Shown in pieces: positions 32,401-40,263 of a stretch of DNA of 64,000 nucleotides. Below the pieces are notes generated by a model. It saw only the letters and a list, made by a program, of their open reading frames with translations. It did no database searches and was not told the DNA's origin. The stretch is from Arcicella sp034931005 (lineage in GTDB: Bacteria; Bacteroidota; Bacteroidia; Cytophagales; Spirosomataceae). Position 1 is the first letter of the stretch. Every line of letters begins with the position of its first letter. The position numbers and the translations under genes are program-made. Location of the stretch: positions 1 to 64,000 of the forward strand of contig NZ_JAYGIN010000031.1 of the NCBI RefSeq assembly GCF_034931005.1, written 5' to 3'.

Positions 32401-34681
32401 TGAATTAACTAATTTACAAAAAGATTTAGCGTCAATGAACGAGTTAAATCAAAGCTCTGAAACCAAACAACAACACAAAGGACTCATTAAACGTAAAATC
32501 AATCTCGAAGCCAAGCTAAAAACCAAAATGGAAGCCATTAAGGGGCATCGTGATGATGTTTTAAACTTCGATTCGATGGGATTTGACCATATTTTCGTGG
32601 ACGAATCACACATTTATAAAAACTTAACTTATTCTACAAGGCACAATAATGTGGCTGGTTTGGGCAGTATGGAAGGTTCTGACCGTGCTTTGAATATGTT
32701 GGTTGCCATCAGGACTTTACAGGAGAAAAAGAACAAAGATTTATGCGTTACCTTTTTATCGGGTACGCCCATTTCCAATTCACTCAACGAGTTGTATTTA
32801 CTCTTTAAATATCTCCGACCGAAGGAGATGAAAAAGCAACAAATTTTTAATTTCGATTCTTGGATTGCCACTTATGGCGTTAAATCCAAAGAATACGAAA
32901 TTTCTATCACTAATAATATCATTCAAAAAGAGCGTTTCAGAGAGTACATCAAAGTACCCGAATTAGCCATTTTTTACAGTCAAATTACGGATTATAAAAC
33001 TTCTGATATGGCTGGTATTTTTCCACCGAAAGCCAAAACAGAATTGGTGGTTTTGCCACAAACTTTGGAACAAATGGATTTCTCTCGAAGATTGCAAGAA
33101 TTTGCCAATACGGGTGATGGCACGCTGATTTATCGGGGAAAATTAACTGATAGCGAAGAGAAAGCAAAAATGCTGATTGCCACCAATGAATCCAAGAAAA
33201 TGGCTTTGGATATGCGTTTGATAAATCCTTACTTCAAAGACGATGTTAATAATAAAATCAATCAGTGCTGTTTAAAATTATGGGAGCTTTACCAAAAAGG
33301 CGAGCATTATAAAGCCACACAAATGATTTTTTGCGATTTAAGTACGCCTTCTTCTAAATCAACAGGGTTTAATGTTTATGAAGCAATTCGAGACAAATTA
33401 ATGGATTTGGGCATTCCTAAGCACGAAATTGCCTTCATTCAACAATTTAAAAATGACCGCCAACGCCAACAACTATTTGATAAAATGAACTCAGGCGATG
33501 TGCGAGCATTGATTGGCTCAACGGCTACTTTGGGGACGGGAGTAAATGCTCAAAAGCGAATGATTGCCATGCACCATTTGGATATTCCTTGGAAACCTTC
33601 TGAATTTGAGCAGCGTATCGGGCGGGGAGCAAGACAAGGAAATGAATATGCTCGACAGTTTAACAACAATGAAATTCATAATTTTGTCTATGCCGTTGAG
33701 CAAACATTAGATTCGTATAAGTTCAATTTATTGCTCAATAAAAGTATTTTCATCAACCAAATTAAAGCCAATCAATTGGGCGTTAGAAAAATTGATGAGG
33801 GCGGCATGGACGAAACCAACGGCATGAATTATGCAGAATATTGTGCCATTCTTTCTGGGAATACTATGCTTTTGGATAAAGCTAAATTAGAGCGAGAATT
33901 GAGTAAGATGGAATCCGAAAAAGCTATGTTTTTGAAAGGACAAAAAGAAGCCAATGAGAAAATTGGAGCATTAGAGCAATCTTTAGAACTCAATAAAAAT
34001 CGTTTAGAAACATTAAGCAACGATAAAAACAACTTAGTTCATCAAGGATTTAGCTTTGAATCAGAGAAAACTCATCTGTCAAATTTGGTACTTAACGAAA
34101 AAACTTTTGAAGATTTTTTGGAGAACCAAACTGCCACCATTTTTGAAGGAACAGATTTATTTCCTAAAACCGAAAAAGAAATTGGTCAGTATTTAGTACA
34201 CCTTAAAAATTCCATTCAAACGGCTGGTTTTCATGAAGTTGGTGAATACTTTGGAATGAGACTTTATTTTGAGTCAATCATACTGAGAGACGTTGAACTC
34301 AGAAGCACCATAGACCATAGTTTATTTATTGAAGGCAATGACGGTGTAAAATATACTTTCAATGGCGGTTTCTTAGCGAATACGCCCGAAATAGCTCTCA
34401 ATTATCCGCACCGGGCTTTACTTAAAATTCCTTTCTTGCTTGAAAATGTATTAGAAAATATTGATTCTTTAAGTAAGAATGTAAATGAACTCCGAAAATT
34501 CACACAGGAAACCTTTCAGGGCGAACAGCAAATTGAAACCAAAAAGAAAGCCCTCGAAGTCATGAAAAGTCAGATTGATGCAACCATTGAGCAGAAAGAC
34601 TCGACACATGATATTAGTCATTTAGTAGCTGAAGAAGGTTCTTTGAAGGTAAAAACGAACGGAGTAAAAGTCGGAATGTAA
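29498..34681 (+). CDS. giant N6-methylase plus SF2 helicase (DarB-like anti-restriction)
   Basis: This 1727-residue protein combines a methyltransferase-like domain (motif I LDPSAGTGLFQ at about residues 126-136; motif IV region SSNIPFGNF at about 187-195) with an SNF2/SF2 helicase (Walker A-like DHQVGLGKSLTM at about 867-878; DEAH-type VDESHIYKNL; GTPISNSLNELY; motif VI QRIGRGARQGN). The C-terminus is coiled coil. The NPPF motif has Ile for Pro, so methylation may be weak. Similar proteins occur on Bacteroidota conjugative elements and resemble phage P1 DarB, which protects incoming DNA from type I restriction. Neighbouring hsd genes make that role attractive, but it is inferred. Confidence 0.8.
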   Translation: MSYHKKQVLKDNLAAIRLAFDLVANQQIAAGTDREMLLKFNGWGGIKELLLPLDDIKAWSLESLKLKATIEELHQFLSTQDKYQDYLESIKNSILTSFYTPTAVIESLGKTLVAHGVSAEKYLDPSAGTGLFQKAFESQGLKISESLLMEKDALTAMILQGLNPSGINHGFEMLGKKKLETYDLVSSNIPFGNFKVFDEAYNLNPNRAKRLATNNIHNYFMVKSLDALKIGGLMAHIMPQGVLDSPANLPIRQFLLANANLISAVRLPNNTFLSAGTEAGSDLLILQKTNQKTNLSPIEQSLVRSSFLENSADSFANARPTQYGINEFFKNHPTAIISDELKFGTDLYGKPSLEYFKTGGIAQIASSLEAILQKDFSANYRPTPKVAQTQTLNFNPSPKTKSKDVFQLNLFGSVEPEKMLVKPAKIAYPYPLLEGEVDGQLMIHDDKLRRLTLDISGNYLSETNYPKNVENLYRLAIQIRQEYEKLYRLEATENIEYAGLRTSLNTLYNDFHTRYGAINSNKKVLDEDPRNKEIIGLERVQEGKFVKSDIFHHPIAFNQAKEYSIQDAFYVTLNQTGFADIAMIQKLANQSIPLIEETLLAEKLIAFNPKTERYEGYTSVISGNVIEKINWLENQLARFEKQAESGLDIDFSKKERFHQTLSFLKEVVPTPIPYQDLDFNLGERWISPKIYEDFARKLFNSNSVTVDYLENTDNYIVSNSKYDRNEIINTLYAVAADNTRVNGIDLLEHALYNTSPKMEKLIGYDEIRKKNIYVTDKDKTILVNSKIDEIRQKFINYLEEQNEEFKAQLAQTYNHKFNCYVKPQYDGKHLSFKELNLTNLGIPDLYQSQKDAIWTTVQQDGGIIDHQVGLGKSLTMIVASHEMKRLGVAQKPLILCLKANVAQIAETYKKAYPNARILYSGDVDFSKKNREVIFNQIKNNNWDCVILTHDQFGKIPHSSEAFQKVLGDELTNLQKDLASMNELNQSSETKQQHKGLIKRKINLEAKLKTKMEAIKGHRDDVLNFDSMGFDHIFVDESHIYKNLTYSTRHNNVAGLGSMEGSDRALNMLVAIRTLQEKKNKDLCVTFLSGTPISNSLNELYLLFKYLRPKEMKKQQIFNFDSWIATYGVKSKEYEISITNNIIQKERFREYIKVPELAIFYSQITDYKTSDMAGIFPPKAKTELVVLPQTLEQMDFSRRLQEFANTGDGTLIYRGKLTDSEEKAKMLIATNESKKMALDMRLINPYFKDDVNNKINQCCLKLWELYQKGEHYKATQMIFCDLSTPSSKSTGFNVYEAIRDKLMDLGIPKHEIAFIQQFKNDRQRQQLFDKMNSGDVRALIGSTATLGTGVNAQKRMIAMHHLDIPWKPSEFEQRIGRGARQGNEYARQFNNNEIHNFVYAVEQTLDSYKFNLLLNKSIFINQIKANQLGVRKIDEGGMDETNGMNYAEYCAILSGNTMLLDKAKLERELSKMESEKAMFLKGQKEANEKIGALEQSLELNKNRLETLSNDKNNLVHQGFSFESEKTHLSNLVLNEKTFEDFLENQTATIFEGTDLFPKTEKEIGQYLVHLKNSIQTAGFHEVGEYFGMRLYFESIILRDVELRSTIDHSLFIEGNDGVKYTFNGGFLANTPEIALNYPHRALLKIPFLLENVLENIDSLSKNVNELRKFTQETFQGEQQIETKKKALEVMKSQIDATIEQKDSTHDISHLVAEEGSLKVKTNGVKVGM

Positions 34682-34712
34682 AATGAGTTAAACTTATTTG
34701 TCTGTCTTGAAT

Positions 34713-34756
34713 ATTTACATTATGGCAATTTTTTCATTTATTGCCATAATGTAAAT
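34713..34756. repeat. AbiE-flanking inverted repeat, downstream copy
   Basis: ATTTACATTATGGCAA (34713-34728) and TTGCCATAATGTAAAT (34741-34756) are perfect 16-bp arms around 12 bases. The same arms occur upstream of the antitoxin gene (36613-36670). Here the site sits just beyond the toxin stop and may terminate transcription or bind the AbiEi-like repressor. Confidence 0.7.
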
Positions 34757-34771
34757 CAATCATTCTTTTTT

Positions 34772-35833
34772 TTATAATTTTGTCGCATGATACCAGTACC
34801 AAAAAGCATCAGCATTAGGCTTTTTTAGTTTATTGAGTTTTGTATTGTGAGGCTGTTCAATAATTTTATCAACGACCTCTCTTTCTGAAACAAAACGCTC
34901 AATATCAGCAGATTCAACAGCAATTAACTTTGCTAAATACGCCGCCTTTGCCGCAAAAATAAAAGAAGCGTCTAAGTTAAAACTGCTCGAATAAATGTAC
35001 GATTTTAAACCATTGATACCACTTAATAACTCTGTAAAATTGCCTTTGCCATCATTTCCTCTGAGTGCAATACATAAAGCTGTTTGGTACATATCTTCTA
35101 AAACATCGTCTGAAGTAATCGAGAGGTTTCGATATTCCGTTTCTACTTTGGCTAAGTGATGAAACGTTTTTCTCACAATTGTTAAATCTTCTACCACATC
35201 GAATAAATTTCCGACATCAAAAAGTTGTTTAATGATTTCTTTACTCCTTGAATCATCTCCTTTGAAATAGGGTACACCCGTCGTATTAGGAGCAAAAGCT
35301 GTCATTTTATCTCCCAATAAATCTTCAAAAGAAGGAGTTTTAACCGTCTGAATTACATCTTCAACCCATAAAAAAGGGGATTGAATGGGGGTTTCAACAA
35401 TTTTTTGATAAGGATTTTCTTCAAATAGAATATCCAATAGAATGGACTCTTCTTTGTTTCTTGTTGCGTGAATGGGTTGATAGAAAAATTTAAAATGACC
35501 TTTAGAAATATCAATATGATTTTTTCGTTGTTGCCCTTCTATACGCAAAAAACCTTGTTTTTGAGCAACTTCTTCCAACTGTGAAAGTAATTTATCGTAA
35601 GGTTTAGGCATGATAATATCAATGTCAATCGACAGCCTTTTGGGCTTATCAGCTTGCATTAGTAAGAGAGCAGTACCACCTTTAAAAATAAAGTCTAATT
35701 CAACATTCACTAAACCTTCCAATAATAATAAAGCCCGAATCGTCTTTTCTACCAATAATTTATCTTTTGCTCCTGTACTGACACTTACTTGCTCCAGCCA
35801 TTCGGCTGATAATGTTTTATCTTGATTAATCAT
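34772..35833 (-). CDS. AbiEii/AbiGii-family nucleotidyltransferase toxin
   Basis: This 353-residue protein has the nucleotidyltransferase signature FKGGTALLLM (about residues 48-57) followed by RLSIDIDII (about 65-73; the S-x-D-x-D metal-binding motif). The later block FEDLLGDKMTAFAP is family-typical. AbiEii toxins are GTP-binding nucleotidyltransferases that modify RNA and stop growth during phage infection (type IV toxin-antitoxin). It lies 23 bp downstream of its antitoxin gene. All key residues appear intact. Confidence 0.88.
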   Translation of the reverse strand: MINQDKTLSAEWLEQVSVSTGAKDKLLVEKTIRALLLLEGLVNVELDFIFKGGTALLLMQADKPKRLSIDIDIIMPKPYDKLLSQLEEVAQKQGFLRIEGQQRKNHIDISKGHFKFFYQPIHATRNKEESILLDILFEENPYQKIVETPIQSPFLWVEDVIQTVKTPSFEDLLGDKMTAFAPNTTGVPYFKGDDSRSKEIIKQLFDVGNLFDVVEDLTIVRKTFHHLAKVETEYRNLSITSDDVLEDMYQTALCIALRGNDGKGNFTELLSGINGLKSYIYSSSFNLDASFIFAAKAAYLAKLIAVESADIERFVSEREVVDKIIEQPHNTKLNKLKKPNADAFWYWYHATKL

Positions 35834-35856
35834 GTTATTAAATTCTCTAAAATATA

Positions 35857-36582
35857 TTATGACAACAGGGATAATATTTTTTTCTCCAACTGTTCCTTAA
35901 TTCCCCTACGGTTGGCATAACGTAATAATTTGGTTTTGCTGAAAGTGTATTTACTCAAAGCCTCTTGGAAAATATACGTGAGTTCTGCTCCTTGAAATGC
36001 TTCATAAAGTTTGTTTTCACTTACCAAATCAACCAATAATTTCTCAAGACTGATAGTCCTTACTTCATCCACATTTATCAAAGGAGATTCTGAGATTAAA
36101 GGTATAACGACAATTGCATCCTGCTGATATGAAACATAATTATCTAATACTTCTCTTGAGGGTTTTACATAGACATTTTCAAAATTATCCCGTAACAAAT
36201 TGAATACAGCATCAACACCTACTTTTTCCACTTCGACAATAATTGAAAATATACCTGGTTGATGCAAAGAAAATTCGTTGACGATGGAGGTACGCCAAAT
36301 ACAAACGTCCAGCAATGACTTTTTAAGCTTGATTAGCTGATATATTTCTTTTTCTTTAGCGTTTAATTCTGGCATGTAATCATCTTTTTTTTCTTTTAAA
36401 GCATATTTTCCATAACCTGTCCTATGGATAATTTCATCTTTAAGTAGCTTATTAATCAGATACGTAGAACTTTCCAAGCCTGTCTTTTGCTTGATAAAAT
36501 TTACTAATTGCTCACGTTCAACCTCCCTATTTTTCTTAAAAATAGGTTTTAAATCACGTATATGAATGAGACTATTTAGCAC
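35857..36582 (-). CDS. AbiEi-like antitoxin / transcriptional repressor
   Basis: This 241-residue partner has an N-terminal winged-helix-like region (residues about 10-65, FIKQKTGLESSTYLINKLLK, IIHRTGYGKYALKE) and a larger antitoxin domain with EVEKVGVDAVFNLLRDNFEN and ISLEKLLVDLVSENKLYEAF, the DUF6577/AbiEi pattern. AbiEi proteins repress their own promoter through inverted repeats and counteract the toxin. The 23-bp-arm inverted repeat 31 bp upstream (36613-36670) is the obvious operator. Confidence 0.8.
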   Translation of the reverse strand: MLNSLIHIRDLKPIFKKNREVEREQLVNFIKQKTGLESSTYLINKLLKDEIIHRTGYGKYALKEKKDDYMPELNAKEKEIYQLIKLKKSLLDVCIWRTSIVNEFSLHQPGIFSIIVEVEKVGVDAVFNLLRDNFENVYVKPSREVLDNYVSYQQDAIVVIPLISESPLINVDEVRTISLEKLLVDLVSENKLYEAFQGAELTYIFQEALSKYTFSKTKLLRYANRRGIKEQLEKKILSLLS

Positions 36583-36612
36583 AATATTTAGTTTTTATTC
36601 AATACAAATATA

Positions 36613-36670
36613 GGTATTTATTTACATTATGGCAAAATTTTAAAAAATTGCCATAATGTAAATAAATACC
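36613..36670. promoter_or_regulatory. AbiE operator, upstream inverted repeat
   Basis: Perfect 23-bp arms 36613-36635 and 36648-36670 (core ATTTACATTATGGCAA) flank 12 A/T bases. It lies upstream of the leftward antitoxin gene and shares its 16-bp core arm with 34713-34756. It almost touches the end of the zeta-like gene, so it may also terminate that transcript. Confidence 0.7.
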
Positions 36671-36671
36671 A

Positions 36672-37574
36672 TCACATTTTCTTTTTACTTGATTTTGCCT
36701 TTTGCTTCTTATCATCTAAAAATACTCGCATATTGGCTTCAAAACGTATTTTTTCTAAGAAATTGACTTCACGATTAACCTTTAAATCCCTAATCTTACG
36801 AGTTTTCTGTTGTAAAACTTGCGTTTCTATTTCATTAAAATCTCTGCTCCTTTCCTCTAAATACAGACTGACTGCCGTATTTTTTGAATCTGTTAATAAT
36901 TGTAGTGTATTGCCTTCGGGAGTAGTATCAAGTCTATAAATCTTGACTTTATCTAATTTACCCGTGGATAAGAGTTGTTGAAAAACCGTTGGAATGTTCT
37001 CGTAAATTTGGTCGTGGTATTGCTTAGATACCAAAATGGGTTGCTGCTGTTTAAGCAAACCGTCCTCATACCTTTCTTCCGCATTTAAGTAACTATACAT
37101 CTTATTGATTGATACCATAAGAAGTTCCGTTTGGTAATTTTTATCTTGAAAAGTTTTGAGTTTCTCAGATACTTTGTCAAAATCATTCAGAGAACTACTT
37201 AATATGACATTTAAGCCTTTTTCAAGAGCGAAATTTTCCAAATGTTGAAATAAAATTAAAGCCAAATCCTGCGTCATGGGTAGAAATAATTCAGGAGTTT
37301 GTAGTCTAATTTGATTCGCTTTAGGGTGATACTCCCTTAATTCATCCAAAGACAAATGAATAACGTTTTCGGATAATTCTTCACAAATAGTTTGATTCAA
37401 CGCTTCCTTAAAACTACCTACTTGCCCTGCGATAATAATACATTTGGGTGGACTGTTTTCCACTTTTGTGGCACTGATATTTGCCAATACTTGTGATTTC
37501 AAATTTTCAATTTCAAAATCATCTACTTGATATATTTCCTTTAAATTTTGGAGTAAATCTTGTTGCATATTCAT
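36672..37574 (-). CDS. zeta-toxin-like kinase with degenerate P-loop
   Basis: This 300-residue protein follows the zeta-toxin layout but has eroded active-site motifs. The P-loop is IIIAGQVGSFKEAL (about residues 46-59) where an active zeta has GAQPGAGKT. HLSLDELREYHPKANQIRL corresponds to NADNLRAFYPRALELNRLH of the intact paralogue at 38188-39108. LNAEERYEDGLL matches its YTEKRYEDMYQL. The Thr/Ser after the Walker lysine is replaced by Glu, predicting loss of kinase activity. It is transcribed away from the intact module. It could be an antagonist of the intact zeta, or simply decaying. Confidence 0.65.
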   Translation of the reverse strand: MNMQQDLLQNLKEIYQVDDFEIENLKSQVLANISATKVENSPPKCIIIAGQVGSFKEALNQTICEELSENVIHLSLDELREYHPKANQIRLQTPELFLPMTQDLALILFQHLENFALEKGLNVILSSSLNDFDKVSEKLKTFQDKNYQTELLMVSINKMYSYLNAEERYEDGLLKQQQPILVSKQYHDQIYENIPTVFQQLLSTGKLDKVKIYRLDTTPEGNTLQLLTDSKNTAVSLYLEERSRDFNEIETQVLQQKTRKIRDLKVNREVNFLEKIRFEANMRVFLDDKKQKAKSSKKKM

Positions 37575-37830
37575 TAATGGTTTAATTAAGGTTTATTAAT
37601 ACATTTTCTGAAGTTTTGGGGACTTCAGAATTAGGGAGAAAACAAATCTATTAAAAGGTTGAATGGGTTTTGGGGTAGGAAAGGTTATTAATAATCATGA
37701 GTGTACAATACGTAAAGATAGAAAAACATCATATTAAATACGAGTACACCAAATTAATATTTTATACAAATGGCTTATATATTCCATTAAGTAGAAAAAA
37801 AATATATTAACGAAGAAATACCATTCAAAA

Positions 37831-37896
37831 ATTAGCAAAAAAGAAGATTAATGAGATATAGATATTTGCTAATCTACTTGAAAATTCGTAAATTTG
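37831..37896 (+). promoter_or_regulatory. promoter and operator of the zeta module
   Basis: TTTG (37865-37868) and TAAATTTG (37889-37896), spaced 20 bp, are perfect -33 and -7 boxes only 14 bp before the antitoxin ATG. An inverted repeat ATTAGCAAA (37831-37839) with TTTGCTAAT (37865-37873) overlaps the -33 box, suggesting repression by the antitoxin or complex. The rest of 37575-37910 holds a short dyad TTCTGAAGT/ACTTCAGAA and no gene. Confidence 0.65.
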
Positions 37897-37910
37897 CATA
37901 AAAAAACACC

Positions 37911-38201
37911 ATGAAAACAGATAATCAAAACCTAAGTAAAACACCCCAATCTCCCATCTTTCAAGATATGTATGCCCTGACAGAAAGTTCAAATAGTATT
38001 TTGTACGGACTAAAAGCACATTATGCTATTGAGGCAAATCGTGATGAGTCAAGCTCAGAAAAACGGAACGAAAACCAGCAAAAATTGGATGAAATTTCTC
38101 AATTGACTCAACATATTTATCTGCATAATACCCCCGAAAAACTACAAGCCATTATCAACCAATATGGACCTATTCTAAAAAAAATTAATGCGTATGAATA
38201 A
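37911..38201 (+). CDS. putative antitoxin of the zeta module
   Basis: This 96-residue, hydrophilic, helical protein precedes and overlaps the zeta gene by 14 bp, the arrangement of epsilon-zeta-type toxin-antitoxin pairs. Visible segments are FQDMYALTESSNSILYGLKA and LDEISQLTQHIYLHNTPEKL. No clear epsilon signature is recognisable, so the assignment rests on position, size and promoter structure. Confidence 0.6.
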   Translation: MKTDNQNLSKTPQSPIFQDMYALTESSNSILYGLKAHYAIEANRDESSSEKRNENQQKLDEISQLTQHIYLHNTPEKLQAIINQYGPILKKINAYE

Positions 38202-39108
38202 TGAAGTAGTCAACACCTTAAAAGTCAAATATCCCGTTGGGGAAGAAGATTATCAAAAAGCTCTAAACACCATCATCGTTTCGGAAACAGCGGGGATTTA
38301 CCCATCTAAAAATCCAGTTGTTACCATTTTAGGAGCTCAACCTGGAGCAGGGAAAACCGAAATCCAACGCATTACTCAGGAAGCATATCAAGGAAATATT
38401 GTTGTTTGTAATGCTGATAATTTAAGAGCCTTTTATCCCAGAGCCTTAGAATTGAATCGCCTGCATCCTAAAGAATTTCCTTTGCTTACTTCCGATTTTG
38501 CTCACCGTCTTAAAGATGGTTTACAAGCACATTGTCTCAAGCATGGGTTTTCCTTCAGTTTAGAAACTACTTTCAAAAATCCGAATGACTTAAATGAGAT
38601 GATGGACACATATACAAAAGCGGGTTTTCAAACGGATATTAAATTATTGGCAGTAAATCGCTTGATTAGCCGACTATATACTGAAAAAAGATATGAAGAT
38701 ATGTATCAATTAGAAGGTGCAGGTAGAAATGTCCCCAAACAAGCACACGATGAAAGAGAAAAGGCACTCACACCAACCGTAGAAGGTGTTATCAAGGCAA
38801 ATAAATTCAGAAATATGAGCCTTTATAAACGAGCGATTGTCACCTCTGAATCCAGTATTCGGTCGGGAGTCAGTTTATTAGCAGAAAATCCCCCAGATGC
38901 TTTAAACACCTTCAAAGAGGAAAAAAATCGACCACTCACCGACCAAGAACGGTATTTTTACAAGAATGTAGCGGAACAAGTATTATTTCAAAAACAACAA
39001 CGGAATGCCACTTTTGTTGAAATATTTGCCTTCAAAATGGAATTTAATGATTTACTAACTCAAAAGCAGCAACAAATCGACAAGTCTTTAAATAAGGGAA
39101 TCGGATAA
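38188..39108 (+). CDS. zeta toxin family kinase
   Basis: This 306-residue protein carries an intact P-loop VTILGAQPGAGKTEIQR (about residues 45-61), the substrate/catalytic segment VVCNADNLRAFYPRA (about 71-85), and FSLETTFKN (about 127-135). Zeta toxins phosphorylate UDP-N-acetylglucosamine (or a related substrate) and block cell-wall synthesis. The start ATG lies inside the antitoxin gene. The module would stabilise the plasmid by killing cells that lose it. Confidence 0.85.
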   Translation: MRMNNEVVNTLKVKYPVGEEDYQKALNTIIVSETAGIYPSKNPVVTILGAQPGAGKTEIQRITQEAYQGNIVVCNADNLRAFYPRALELNRLHPKEFPLLTSDFAHRLKDGLQAHCLKHGFSFSLETTFKNPNDLNEMMDTYTKAGFQTDIKLLAVNRLISRLYTEKRYEDMYQLEGAGRNVPKQAHDEREKALTPTVEGVIKANKFRNMSLYKRAIVTSESSIRSGVSLLAENPPDALNTFKEEKNRPLTDQERYFYKNVAEQVLFQKQQRNATFVEIFAFKMEFNDLLTQKQQQIDKSLNKGIG

Positions 39109-39112
39109 ATGT

Positions 39113-39481
39113 CTATTGAGCATCTACAAAATCACTAATTAAATTAGGCTGTGCTTGACCAATCGTTTGAATTAAATGCTGACGAGTCCACATACCTGGC
39201 GTTCTGGTTTTAAGAAAGGAGTATTTTTTTCTCAATTCTCCGCCCATATAAGCTTTAAAATTGGTAATAAATGTATGAGGAGATTCATCTGAAACCTCTG
39301 TTTTCACCTCCATGCTCACAATGAAATCCTCTGTGATTTGTAAAGAGCATAATTCGTAGCCTAATTCATAACAAAATTTATAGGCTAAACTGGCAAAATC
39401 AGCGTGAATTTCCGATAACAATAGGCGTTTTTTGCCATTAGTACAAAACACGAAAAGGTAATGAATAAAAGTTTTTTGCAT
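39113..39481 (-). CDS. IS200/Y1-transposase-like protein lacking the HUH motif
   Basis: This 122-residue protein follows the IS200 TnpA layout. The first strand is FIHYLFVFCTNGKKRLLL. The middle strand LCSLQITEDFIVSMEVKTEV replaces the expected DHVH motif. A helix FITNFKAYMGGELRKKYSFL precedes a C-terminal segment PGMWTRQHLIQTIGQ, comparable to LWSPSYFVATVG in transposases. The histidines of HUH and the catalytic tyrosine are absent, so it should be catalytically dead. It lies between the zeta module and the conjugation operon, on the opposite strand. I propose a domesticated DNA-binding protein; similarity is by eye. Confidence 0.5.
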   Translation of the reverse strand: MQKTFIHYLFVFCTNGKKRLLLSEIHADFASLAYKFCYELGYELCSLQITEDFIVSMEVKTEVSDESPHTFITNFKAYMGGELRKKYSFLKTRTPGMWTRQHLIQTIGQAQPNLISDFVDAQ

Positions 39482-39498
39482 TTTAAATGATATTTTTT

Positions 39499-39539
39499 AT
39501 TAATTAACTATATACATAATTAATATTATCTTATATTTG
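39499..39539 (+). promoter_or_regulatory. promoter of the conjugation operon with upstream dyad
   Basis: TATATTTG (39532-39539) is a perfect -7 box about 38 bp before the first tra gene. Upstream, ATTAATTA (39499-39506) and TAATTAAT (39517-39524) form an 8-bp dyad with a 10-bp spacer, a possible operator. No -33 TTTG is visible, hinting at activator dependence. Confidence 0.5.
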
Positions 39540-39577
39540 TCCTAATTATTTCTAAACCCAAATTTAATACATTTAAA

Positions 39578-39820
39578 ATGGTTTTCTCTATTTTGCTTTT
39601 CAATTGGACACACTACGGGAAATACGTAACAATCCTCACCCTAATTACTTGGGCAGTATTTTTCTTTTATGATTACTTTATTGGCAATACCGCAAGGGAT
39701 AAAGCTTCTATCTTGGATAATCCAATTCCCCAAGTGCCTAAGCATGACCACAGAACCCAAATCATGACGAAACACGTAGAGTATGATGGAATGCTTTCTC
39801 AGGCTGGGGAAAAGATATAA
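39578..39820 (+). CDS. small membrane protein at head of conjugation operon
   Basis: This 80-residue protein has one or two hydrophobic segments at residues about 13-34 (YVTILTLITWAVFFFYDYFI), followed by a polar tail. Position directly before traE suggests a small conjugation component such as TraC/TraD-like proteins of Bacteroides elements. No family is recognised. Confidence 0.55.
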   Translation: MVFSILLFNWTHYGKYVTILTLITWAVFFFYDYFIGNTARDKASILDNPIPQVPKHDHRTQIMTKHVEYDGMLSQAGEKI

Positions 39821-39932
39821 GGAATGAAATTCGGCTGCCTAAATTAAATACCTAAACTTATTCAAATATCTAATAGAAGGAAGTCAAATACCTCATTCTA
39901 ACAGATAATGTTATCATTAAAATCTAATTCCT

Positions 39933-40259
39933 ATGAAAACAAAATGTATGGCGGTCGGAAGAACCGCCCTTTGCCTTATGGCAACTTTCTATGGTCAAGC
40001 CCTGATGGCACAAAGCAACTGGGGTACAAAAGTAGCCACTGCATCCGAATCAGGAGCGTCAGAAATTCAAGGTATCTTGGACGGAGTCACAACCCTACTA
40101 ATGGCTATATCGGGAGTGGTATTCCTTATTGGTATTACTTCGGCTGGTTTTAAATATAAACAAGGCGACCAACAAGCTTTTAAAAATTTACAAGGGGTGA
40201 TGATGGGGTCGTTGGTAATTCTTATTGGGGTAGGTTTGGCTAAAATATTATTCTTCTAA
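39933..40259 (+). CDS. traE: conjugative transfer protein TraE (DUF4134)
   Basis: This 108-residue protein has an N-terminal signal peptide (ending ALMAQS), then two transmembrane helices (TTLLMAISGVVFLIGITSAG and MMGSLVILIGVGLAKILFF). This is the DUF4134 pattern, probably pilin-like (VirB2 type). The motif FKYKQGDQQAFKNLQG between the helices is characteristic. Adjacent to traF and traG as in Bacteroides conjugative transposons. Confidence 0.85.
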   Translation: MKTKCMAVGRTALCLMATFYGQALMAQSNWGTKVATASESGASEIQGILDGVTTLLMAISGVVFLIGITSAGFKYKQGDQQAFKNLQGVMMGSLVILIGVGLAKILFF

Positions 40260-40263
40260 AACA

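Noticed and set aside
39113..39481. Active IS200 insertion sequence
   Set aside because: The HUH histidines and catalytic tyrosine are absent and no typical IS200 end hairpins were recognised.
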